Origin: DASSFZ01 sp036514635
GTDB taxonomy: Bacteria > Chloroflexota > Anaerolineae > Fen-1058
Assembly: GCA_036514635.1 (NCBI GenBank)
Contig: DATBWU010000318.1
Location: 1-37,028 of the forward strand
DNA: 37,028 nucleotides
Direction of reading: 5' to 3'
Position 1 is the first letter of the stretch. The number at the start of each line of letters is the position of its first letter. Made by a program: the position numbers and the translations under genes. The notes beneath the pieces are model-generated. The model was given only the letters and a program-made list of their open reading frames with translations, was not told the origin of the DNA and did no database searches. Positions 15,319-21,429 of this stretch are shown here, piece after piece.

Positions 15319-16353
15319 ATGTCCTCTTTTCGAGTCGTCACCCCCGGCGCGCACGAGTGGGATGCCTTTGTCACCGCGCGGCCCGACGCGCACATCCTGC
15401 AAACGTCTGCCTGGGGCGAGTTGAAGTCGCGCTTCGGGTGGTCCGCCGAGCGCATCGCAGTGACGCGCGACGATCAGATCGCGGCGGGTGCGCTCGTCTT
15501 GTTTCGTCGCCTGCCGATGCGGCTCGGAACGCTGGCGTACATCCCCAAAGGCCCGATCGTCGATCTCGCCGATCGGGCGCTCATCGATACGCTGCTCACC
15601 GGCCTCGACGCGCTGGCGCGGCGGCGGCGCGCAATCCTGTTGAAAGTCGAGCCGGACACTTGCGACGCGCAGCCGTTCGCGCGGCTGGGATTCCGCCCCA
15701 GCCCGCACAGCGTGCAACCGCCGCGCACGATTCTGATCGACATCGCTCGTGGCGAGGACGACATTCTCGCCGCGATGCACCCCAAGACGCGCTACAACAT
15801 CCGCCTGGCCGACAAAAAGAGTGTTGCCGTGCGCGCCACCGCCCGATCCGATCTCCCCGCCTTCAACGCGCTGATGCAGGCCACCAGCTCGCGCGATGGC
15901 TTCGCCGTTCACTCGCCCGCGTACTACGAGGCCGCGTTCGATCTGTTCGTGGCCCAGGGCCGGGCGCAGCTATTTCTGGCCGAGGTCGAATCGCACATCG
16001 TCGCCGGACTGTTCGCGTTCGCACTCGGCGAGCGGGCGTGGTACTTCTACGGCGCATCGGGCGACGCGCATCGCGAGAAGATGCCGAATCACGCGCTGCA
16101 ATGGCGCGCCATCCGCTGGGCCAGGTCGATCGGCTGCCGCGTGTACGATGTGTGGGGCATCCCCGACGAAGACGAAGCCACGCTCGACGCGCAGTATCTG
16201 AATCGGCACGCTGGGTTGTGGGGAGTGTATCGCTTCAAGCGAGGATTCGGCGGCGAAGTGGTTCGCTTTGCCGGGGCGCTGGATCGCGTGTACAACCCGC
16301 TCCTGTATCGCGCCTATCGGCTCGCGCTGAAGGTTCGCGGCAATGGCGAGTGA
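15319..16353 (+). CDS. FemAB-family aminoacyltransferase 1
   Basis: A 344-residue protein of the FemABX family, which adds amino acids from aminoacyl-tRNA to lipid-linked peptidoglycan precursors. It contains two GNAT-like halves: HILQTSAWGELKSRFGW and AYIPKGPIVD in the first, MHPKTRYNIRLADKKSV in the middle, and AWYFYGASGDAHREKMPN, ALQWRAIRWARSIGC and GVYRFKRGFGG in the second. The KTRYNIRLA block and PN-LQW block are family hallmarks. A paralogue follows about 190 bp downstream. The likely cytoplasmic-face role in making an interpeptide bridge is inferred from the family; members in other phyla have other acceptors. Confidence 0.88.
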   Translation: MSSFRVVTPGAHEWDAFVTARPDAHILQTSAWGELKSRFGWSAERIAVTRDDQIAAGALVLFRRLPMRLGTLAYIPKGPIVDLADRALIDTLLTGLDALARRRRAILLKVEPDTCDAQPFARLGFRPSPHSVQPPRTILIDIARGEDDILAAMHPKTRYNIRLADKKSVAVRATARSDLPAFNALMQATSSRDGFAVHSPAYYEAAFDLFVAQGRAQLFLAEVESHIVAGLFAFALGERAWYFYGASGDAHREKMPNHALQWRAIRWARSIGCRVYDVWGIPDEDEATLDAQYLNRHAGLWGVYRFKRGFGGEVVRFAGALDRVYNPLLYRAYRLALKVRGNGE

Positions 16354-16364
16354 AGAAGGCAGAA

Positions 16365-16620
16365 TGTGAAATGAAGAATGTAGAATGAAGAATGTATACT
16401 CGACGCGGGAACAATCTGCGGTTTTGCTCACCGACCGCGTCCTCGCGGTCGATCAGGATAGACGCCCGCGTGGACGCGGGCTTTGAGCAGCAAAAGGCGC
16501 AACTTGTGACCGCGCGCAGTATAGAATGTAGAATGTAGAAAATGCGGCCTCCAACCTCCAATCTCCAACCGCCAACTTCCACGCCCGCTTCGCGGGCAGT
16601 CCAACCTCTAAGCTCCAGAA
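16365..16620. repeat. Composite repeat block between the FemAB genes
   Basis: In order: GAATG words (AGAATGTGAAATGAAGAATG, then TAGAATGAAG) at 16371-16395; a left GGTTTTGCTCA arm; perfect hairpins CGACCGCG-TCCT-CGCGGTCG (16432-16451) and GCCCGCG-TGGA-CGCGGGC (16464-16481); a TTTGAGCAGCAAAA arm; GAATGTAGAATGTAGAA (16524-16540); and CCAACCTCCAATCTCCAACC leading into the 37 bases (16572-16608) identical to 2712-2748. The second FemAB reading frame begins within this block. Confidence 0.8.
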
Positions 16621-17660
16621 GCGTTAACGGCCGCGCTGAGTGGAATGCTGCGCTCGCCGCCCTGCCCGCGAGTCACGTCCTCCAGTCGTGGGAGTGGGGC
16701 CAGTTCAAGCGTCGCTGGGGATGGTCGCCGTACTATCTACTGTTTGAGGCCGATGGTCGTCCGCGTGCGGCGGCGTTGATCCTGCGGCGCACCCTGCCCC
16801 GGCTCGGTCTGAGTGTACTGTACGTGCCCAAAGGCCCGGCGCTCGATTACGCCGACGCGCCGCTGGTCGAGGCTGTTTTGGCCGAGTTGGAGGCGACGGC
16901 GCGAAGGGAAAGGGCGATCTTCATCAAAATCGATCCGGATGTTGCCCCCCCTTTCATCCCCCCCGCGAAGCAGGGGGGACAGAGGGGGGGTAGTTGGCGC
17001 TTCTCCTCCGAGCAAATTCAATTCCGCAACACGGTGCTGCTCGATCTTGCGCCCAGCGAAGACGAACTCCTCGCCGCGATGAAACCAAAAACGCGCTATA
17101 ACATCCGGCTGGCGAGCAAGAAGGGTGTGTCAGTGCGCCCGGCGGACATCGCGGACATCGAGACGCTATACATGATGTACGCCGAGACCTCGCGCCGCGA
17201 TGGGTTCATCATCCGCCCCCTGGCGTATTATCACGACGCATGGTCGTCGTTCGTGGAGGCCGGCCTGGCACAGCCGTTCATCGCCGAGGTCGAAGGCGAA
17301 CCGGTCGCCGGGCTGGTGCTCTTTCGTTTTGGATCGCGAGCGTGGTATATGTACGGCATGTCGCGCGACGCGCATCGCGACAAAATGCCGAATCATTTGC
17401 TGCAATGGGAAGCGATCCGCTGGATGAAGGCGCACGGCTGCAGCGTGTACGACTGGTGGGGCGCGCCGGATGAGTTGAGCGAATCCGATCCGATGTGGGG
17501 CGTGTATCGTTTCAAGGAGGGCTTCGGCGGCGCATTCACGGTGCACATCGGCGCGCACGATTTTCCCGCGTCGAAATTCTGGTACTGGATGTATACCGTC
17601 GCCATGCCGCGCGTGCTGGAGCTGACGCGCAGGCGACATCGGCGCAGCATCGGATTGTAA
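16542..17660 (+). CDS. FemAB-family aminoacyltransferase 2, with repeat-derived insertions
   Basis: Paralogue of the preceding gene, 372 residues as called. Shared blocks include HVLQSWEWGQFKRRWGW, LYVPKGPALDYAD, MKPKTRYNIRLASKKGV, AWYMYGMSRDAHRDKMPN, LLQWEAIRWMK and GVYRFKEGFGG. The first 26 residues or so (TSNLQPPTSTPASRAVQP) are encoded by the repeat block and have no counterpart in the paralogue; homology starts near EWNAAL. No Shine-Dalgarno is seen, so the true start is uncertain. Residues PPFIPPAKQGGQRGG are encoded by a 45-bp G/C hairpin repeat inserted in frame. Catalytic blocks look intact, so the protein may be functional. Confidence 0.8.
   Translation: MRPPTSNLQPPTSTPASRAVQPLSSRSVNGRAEWNAALAALPASHVLQSWEWGQFKRRWGWSPYYLLFEADGRPRAAALILRRTLPRLGLSVLYVPKGPALDYADAPLVEAVLAELEATARRERAIFIKIDPDVAPPFIPPAKQGGQRGGSWRFSSEQIQFRNTVLLDLAPSEDELLAAMKPKTRYNIRLASKKGVSVRPADIADIETLYMMYAETSRRDGFIIRPLAYYHDAWSSFVEAGLAQPFIAEVEGEPVAGLVLFRFGSRAWYMYGMSRDAHRDKMPNHLLQWEAIRWMKAHGCSVYDWWGAPDELSESDPMWGVYRFKEGFGGAFTVHIGAHDFPASKFWYWMYTVAMPRVLELTRRRHRRSIGL
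16945..16989. repeat. 45-bp C-run/G-run hairpin inside the second FemAB gene
   Basis: Layout CCCCCC-N9-CCCCCC-N8-GGGGGG-N5-GGGGGG (approximate spacer lengths): a nested hairpin of homopolymer blocks. Its length is a multiple of three, so the reading frame is kept. It adds a Pro/Gly-rich stretch before the SWRFSSEQIQFRNTV block. Confidence 0.8.
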
Positions 17661-17663
17661 TTT

Positions 17664-17724
17664 GCCACAGAGGCACAGAGACACAGAGATTTGGATTTCT
17701 CCGCGTTCTCTGTGTCTCCGTGGC
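17664..17724. repeat. GCCACAGAG-type hairpin repeat
   Basis: GCCACAGAGGCACAGAGAC and ACAGAGA in the left arm are complementary, with slippage, to TTCTCTGTGTCTCCGTGGC in the right arm. It starts four bases after the FemAB 2 stop codon. Confidence 0.8.
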
Positions 17725-17755
17725 GATCTTCAGGAGCAATTGTCTCACGCCTATC

Positions 17756-17905
17756 GCCCGACGATGAATCGTCGGGCTAATCAAGAAAAGCCGGATCAAT
17801 CCGGCTGAAGCGGCAAACAGCCTGCTTCAGCAGGCTTCGCTTTTTCAGCCCGGTGATTCACGGGAGCACTGCACCCGCCGCAGGCGTGTGTCACGGGCAT
17901 TGCCC
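17756..17905. repeat. Array of short perfect hairpins plus 32-bp repeat copy 2
   Basis: Three consecutive perfect palindromic hairpins with 2-nt loops: GCCCGACGAT-GA-ATCGTCGGGC (17756-17777), AGCCGGAT-CA-ATCCGGCT (17789-17806), AGCCTGCT-TC-AGCAGGCT (17819-17836). Then comes the 32-bp repeat at 17860-17891 enclosed by ATTCACGGG and CCCGCGAAT. The same kind of hairpin, with different stems, is found inside the miniature element at 8796-8863. The array ends 30 bp before the next gene. Confidence 0.85.
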
Positions 17906-17934
17906 GCGAATTACCGAATTCTCTCGGAGTAGAT

Positions 17935-18705
17935 ATGAGTGTGACACTGGCCTGCACGTGGCGGCCACACGGTGAGATGCCTCGCTTTCAGAAGATGTAT
18001 CCGCACTTGAGGCAGGCTTACGGCGACGTGGTGATCGCCGTGCCGGGTGAAGTCGATCCGGCTGATCTGGCGGTGGTGAAAGCGCTGGCGAACTCGGACG
18101 GCGTGTCTGTCATCGTGCCGCCCGATCGGACACAGGCGCGCCACGCTGCATTGCGCGCATCGCTCGGCACACCGGGCAGCCACATTCACTACGTCGATAT
18201 GGATCGGCTGTTGCGCTGGGCCGAAACGCGACCCGGCGAGTGGCGGCAAACGATCGAGACCATCCAGACGACCGATTGCCTGATCATCGGTCGAACGCCT
18301 GCCGCGTTCGCAACGCACCCGCAGGCTCTGCAGAAGACCGAAGAGATCATCAACCTGGTCTTCTCGCACCTGCTGGGTGTGACGGTCGATCTGTGCAGTG
18401 GCTCGAAGGGATTCAGCCGGCGCGCGGGAGAGTTCCTCATCACTAACACCGCGCCCGGGCACTGGAGCGATGCCGAATGGCCGATGCGATTGCATCGCGC
18501 CGGTTACAGACTGGAGACCGCGTGGGTTGATGGACTCGATTGGGAAACGGCAGACCGCCATCGGCCGGACGCCGCCGACCCGGAGACGCAGCGCCGCCTG
18601 GCAGCCCGCTACGACGACAAGGCCAAGAACTGGGAATTCCGCATTCAGATCGCGCTGGACATTGTGCGAGAAGGGCTTGCGGTCATGCAGGGAAGCGACG
18701 AGTGA
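17935..18705 (+). CDS. Putative GT-A fold glycosyltransferase-like protein
   Basis: A 256-residue soluble protein. The N-terminus MSVTLACTWRPHGEMPRF leads into an alternating beta/alpha pattern (YGDVVIAVPGEV, SDGVSVIVPPD). HIHYVDMDRLLRW carries a DxD-like acidic pair at about 86-90, followed by DCLIIGRTPAAFAT and LCSGSKGFSRRAGEFL; SDAEWPMRLHRAGYRLE resembles the acceptor-side segment of family 2 transferases. I do not know a characterised relative; the GT-A assignment is inference. The ATG at 17935 has CGGAG upstream. A small hairpin follows the gene. Confidence 0.5.
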   Translation: MSVTLACTWRPHGEMPRFQKMYPHLRQAYGDVVIAVPGEVDPADLAVVKALANSDGVSVIVPPDRTQARHAALRASLGTPGSHIHYVDMDRLLRWAETRPGEWRQTIETIQTTDCLIIGRTPAAFATHPQALQKTEEIINLVFSHLLGVTVDLCSGSKGFSRRAGEFLITNTAPGHWSDAEWPMRLHRAGYRLETAWVDGLDWETADRHRPDAADPETQRRLAARYDDKAKNWEFRIQIALDIVREGLAVMQGSDE

Positions 18706-18747
18706 TACAAAACGTCTCACACTTTGGTCTGTGCGCACAACGGACAA

Positions 18748-18769
18748 CGCCAGCGATTTCTCGCTGGCG
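18748..18769. terminator. Hairpin downstream of the glycosyltransferase-like gene
   Basis: CGCCAGCGA-TTTC-TCGCTGGCG is a 9-bp perfect stem with a 4-nt loop, 43 bp after the stop codon. No T-run follows, so it is only a possible terminator. The remainder of the gap to 18909 shows nothing else. Confidence 0.45.
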
Positions 18770-18909
18770 TCGCCGGTCGTTGCAGCCTCAAAGTGGGGAT
18801 ACTTCGAGGTAAACAAATTCTATCTGGCGCGAATGGGGTTGTCAAGCCGGGCTCGTTGCGGCCACGCAGCGAGTCGGCAATTTGAGTGCAGTCGATGCGC
18901 TGATGCGAC

Positions 18910-19602
18910 TCACCCGCGCGCCCCTTCCAGTTCGAGTAATTTTTCTTTAACCCTCACCCCGCCCATATACCCGCCCAGTCCGCCGCTACTCGGCACGACG
19001 CGATGGCACGGGATCACGATGGGCACGGGGTTGTGTCCGAGCGCCTGCCCGACGGCGCGACTGGCTTCCGGGCGACCGATCCGGCGTGCGATCTCGTGAT
19101 ACGACACGACCTGCCCGGCGGGGACACGGCGCGCAGCCATCAACACGCTGCGTTGGAACGGCGTCGCCTTGCTCAGATCGACCGGGATGTCGAAGGCGCG
19201 GCGCTTGCCTGCGAAGTACTCCTCGATCTGTGAGACGATGCCCGCCATTTTCTCCGGCGACTTCACCACATCTATCTTCAACCGCTGGCGCAGGTCAGCT
19301 GCGAATGCCATCTCGGATACATCGAACGAGACGCGCACCAACCCCGCACCCGTCGCCGCGATGAGCAGCCGCCCGACCGGCGTGCGTAACGACGTGTAAT
19401 ACACCGCGCGCTTCGACCTCGACACGGCTTCGTCGCCGTACAGAGTGTTCAGCATGCCCAACGCCCTCCGATAGGCGCCCAGTTCTCGCCGGCCTTCGTC
19501 GGTATTCAGCCGGCGCTCCAGCTCCGCCGATGGTCTGGCGTCACCCAACACGACCGCAATCAGTTCATCGCTCCACTTCACATCCATACCTCCCTGTCTC
19601 AT
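18910..19602 (-). CDS. ogt: Methylated-DNA-protein cysteine methyltransferase with extra N-terminal domain
   Basis: A DNA repair protein that removes alkyl groups from O6-alkylguanine in a suicide reaction. The catalytic domain covers about 66-228: SLRTPVGRLLIAATG, TPFQRSVLMAARRVPAG, VVSYHEIARRIG, the active-site VIPCHRVV with Cys199, and GGLGGYMGG. Residues 1-60 are extra (DELIAVVLGDARPSAELER, RELGAYRRALGMLNTLY) and resemble the N-terminal helical domain of anti-sigma factors without the zinc-binding HxxxCxxC. The start codon overlaps the stop of an ECF sigma gene (ATGA). A GGGAGG lies too close to an internal ATG (19587), so I keep 19602. The anti-sigma role is inference from position and pattern. 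Confidence 0.85.
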   Translation of the reverse strand: MRQGGMDVKWSDELIAVVLGDARPSAELERRLNTDEGRRELGAYRRALGMLNTLYGDEAVSRSKRAVYYTSLRTPVGRLLIAATGAGLVRVSFDVSEMAFAADLRQRLKIDVVKSPEKMAGIVSQIEEYFAGKRRAFDIPVDLSKATPFQRSVLMAARRVPAGQVVSYHEIARRIGRPEASRAVGQALGHNPVPIVIPCHRVVPSSGGLGGYMGGVRVKEKLLELEGARG

Positions 19603-20093
19603 TCCTTCAATACCTCTCGCAGTTTCCGGATCGCCTGGTACACATTCGCTCGCGCCGACTCTTCGCTACCTCCCAGCGCGGCCGCGATCTCGGCGTAGCC
19701 CAGGTTTTGAAACTGGCGCATCATCAATGCGGCACGCTGCTTACGAGGCAGTGCCTCGACCGCGTGTGCGACGGCTTGCATTTGATCCCGGCGCTCGAAT
19801 GAGACCGGAGTGGCCGAGAGTCTGTCCATGTCCTCCACATCGGCCAGGTGGGTCGCGCTTCGTCTGCGCCGCTTCAGCGCGTTGAGCGCCGTGTTCGTCG
19901 CGATCTTATACAGCCACGCCCGCACATTCGAGCCGGGCTTCAGGCGGTGGAAGGCTCGATAGGCGTGCAGCAACGCATCCTGGCAGGCATCTTCGGCATC
20001 CTGCGCATCGTCGAGCAGGCGCACCAAGTAAGCCAGCAACTCGGGCCGGTGGCGTTCGACCAGTTGATCAAAGGTCGTGGGCGAGTGGATCAT
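19599..20093 (-). CDS. ECF-type RNA polymerase sigma factor
   Basis: A 164-residue sigma factor with only regions 2 and 4. Region 2 includes TFDQLVERHRPELLAYLVRL, DAEDACQDALLHAYRAFHRL and NVRAWLYKIATNTALN. Region 4 includes VEALPRKQRAALMMRQFQNL, YAEIAAALGGSEESARANVY and QAIRKLREVL, the helix-turn-helix that reads -35 elements. The start at ATG 20093 was chosen because upstream in-frame codons run through a perfect hairpin (20120-20150). The downstream ogt overlaps by four bases. ECF factors are usually held by an anti-sigma factor encoded next door; the only candidate is the N-terminal extension of the Ogt protein. Confidence 0.88.
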   Translation of the reverse strand: MIHSPTTFDQLVERHRPELLAYLVRLLDDAQDAEDACQDALLHAYRAFHRLKPGSNVRAWLYKIATNTALNALKRRRRSATHLADVEDMDRLSATPVSFERRDQMQAVAHAVEALPRKQRAALMMRQFQNLGYAEIAAALGGSEESARANVYQAIRKLREVLKE

Positions 20094-20119
20094 GGCATCG
20101 CTCTGCCTAATATAACAAC

Positions 20120-20150
20120 GCCCCGGCCGAAATGTGAAATCGGCCGGGGC
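20120..20150 (-). terminator. Hairpin between the LiaF-like and sigma factor genes
   Basis: GCCCCGGCCGA (20120-20130) and TCGGCCGGGGC (20140-20150) form an 11-bp perfect stem with a 9-nt loop. Read on the minus strand it is followed by GTTGTTATATT, so it could terminate the upstream LiaF-like transcript or shape the sigma gene leader. Confidence 0.55.
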
Positions 20151-20182
20151 AACCCCCATACTTTCTTTACTCCCACACCTCT

Positions 20183-21067
20183 TTACCGCACAATCAACTC
20201 GCCGATACTGTGATCGACGATAATCTCGACGCGCCGATCCGCGCCCTCGTAACGCTCGGTCTCGTAGATGTCTTTGTCGACGCTGTGGAAACGCGGCCCG
20301 ATGTCAACCGCGCCGATACCCGTGTCAATGCTGATGCGCGCCTGCACGAATTGCGGGACGCTGATGAGCAACGTGCCGATACTGTGATCGACGTTGATTC
20401 TGGGCCGGCCTTGATCAGGCGCGATGATGATCGTATCGCCGATACTCGTATCGATGATCGCCTCGCGGATGTTCAGCCTGGACAGATCGACCTTCGTCCC
20501 GCCCACACCGTGATCGACGATCAGACGGATCGGCACGCGGCCGTTCAATTTCAACCGCCATTCCGGGCCGCCAGGAAGAAGCGCGAAGCCCTCTGATTTC
20601 AACGTATAGTGGAGAATTCCGCCGGTCGTGCGCACGGTCGGCTGCGCAGTCAGTCCGCCACCTTCGGTGACCGTGCCCTCGATCAACAGGGGTGAATCGA
20701 TCAAGCCACCGACATCGAGCGCGCCGATGCTCATTTCGATCGTCACCTCGGCCTCGCTCGCGCCGCCCAGCGGCTGGCTGATCGCGCGCGTCGCCAACGG
20801 CGACGTGTGGATCGCGCCGGTGACGACCGAGTACCAGACCACGCCTGCGCCCAAGCCCAGCGTCAACGCGATCACCAGCAACGCGCCCAGCGCCGATCCC
20901 CGCCCGATCAGCCCTTCCAGTCCCCACGCCACCAACACCAGCGGCCACAGCCGCAGCAGCAAATCCCACGCGCCGATCGGCAGCACACCGGCATTCGACA
21001 ACAAAAAGATCGCGCCCAGCGCGATCAACACCATCGGCCCGGCGACATGGTAACGGCGACGATACAT
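20183..21067 (-). CDS. LiaF-like membrane protein with toastrack beta-domain
   Basis: A 294-residue protein. Four membrane segments fill the first 90 residues (VAGPMVLIALGAIFLLSN, LLLRLWPLVLVAWGLEGLI, ALGALLVIALTLGLGAGVV). From about 110 on comes a repetitive beta-strand domain with recurring SIG motifs (IEMSIGALDVGG, DTSIGDTIIIAP, VDHSIGTLLISV, DTGIGAVDIG, VDHSIGELIVR), the DUF4097/toastrack pattern of LiaF and PspC-like envelope stress proteins. GGAG eight bases before the ATG and a TATAAT promoter upstream support the start. Placement just upstream of the sigma/ogt pair on the same strand suggests an envelope or stress module, which is inference. Confidence 0.8.
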   Translation of the reverse strand: MYRRRYHVAGPMVLIALGAIFLLSNAGVLPIGAWDLLLRLWPLVLVAWGLEGLIGRGSALGALLVIALTLGLGAGVVWYSVVTGAIHTSPLATRAISQPLGGASEAEVTIEMSIGALDVGGLIDSPLLIEGTVTEGGGLTAQPTVRTTGGILHYTLKSEGFALLPGGPEWRLKLNGRVPIRLIVDHGVGGTKVDLSRLNIREAIIDTSIGDTIIIAPDQGRPRINVDHSIGTLLISVPQFVQARISIDTGIGAVDIGPRFHSVDKDIYETERYEGADRRVEIIVDHSIGELIVR

Positions 21068-21115
21068 GATCGGTGCTCCAATCCTTGCGGTCGAACATCC
21101 CCGTCAAGTGGAACG

Positions 21116-21144
21116 ATTATAGCCACTTCGCACAAAAACATAAA
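21116..21144 (-). promoter_or_regulatory. Promoter of the LiaF-like gene
   Basis: On the minus strand TATAAT lies at 21121-21116, with TTTATG 17 bases upstream as a weak -35. Transcription would start near 21109, giving a leader of about 42 bases to the ATG at 21067. Confidence 0.5.
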
Positions 21145-21177
21145 CAGACTTGCGACCGATCTGTGAGCGTGCGTACA

Positions 21178-21211
21178 ACCCTCCCGCAGGTCCCAAAACC
21201 TGCGGGAGGGT
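21178..21211. repeat. Perfect 14-bp-stem hairpin
   Basis: ACCCTCCCGCAGGT (21178-21191), loop CCCAAA, ACCTGCGGGAGGGT (21198-21211). It lies between the LiaF-like promoter and the tRNA-His promoter. Without a T-run it is more like the other short palindromic repeats than a terminator. Confidence 0.7.
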
Positions 21212-21229
21212 GTCATTCGCGGCAAGTTC

Positions 21230-21258
21230 TTGTCAGTTCATCGCCCGCGTGGTAGAAT
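21230..21258 (+). promoter_or_regulatory. Promoter of tRNA-His
   Basis: TTGTCA at 21230-21235, a 17-base spacer and TAGAAT at 21253-21258. Transcription would begin about 5-7 bases before the mature tRNA. Confidence 0.7.
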
Positions 21259-21269
21259 CCGCTCCGCAT

Positions 21270-21345
21270 GGTGCCTGTAGCTCAATGGCAGAGCACTGGA
21301 CTGTGGATCCAGATGTTGCGGGTTCGACCCCCGTCAGGCACCCCA
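21270..21345 (+). tRNA. tRNA-His (anticodon GTG)
   Basis: Complete cloverleaf: acceptor GTGCCTG/CAGGCAC, D arm GCTC/GAGC, anticodon arm CTGGA-CTGTGGA-TCCAG with GTG, variable ATGTT, T arm GCGGG-TTCGACC-CCCGT. The discriminator is C (21342) opposite an encoded G-1 (21270), the identity pair of bacterial tRNA-His. CCA is encoded (21343-21345). Confidence 0.97.
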
Positions 21346-21357
21346 GGCCGAACGTAG

Positions 21358-21412
21358 AAGCGGAATGCTGATTGCAGAACGTCTTGTTCGACAGTCAGCA
21401 TTCCGCTTTTTT
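21358..21412 (+). terminator. Intrinsic terminator of tRNA-His
   Basis: AAGCGGAATGCTGA (21358-21371) pairs perfectly with TCAGCATTCCGCTT (21395-21408), and T-rich bases follow to 21412. It starts 12 bp after the tRNA. Confidence 0.85.
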
Positions 21413-21429
21413 GTGTTGGCGCCAGGGCG

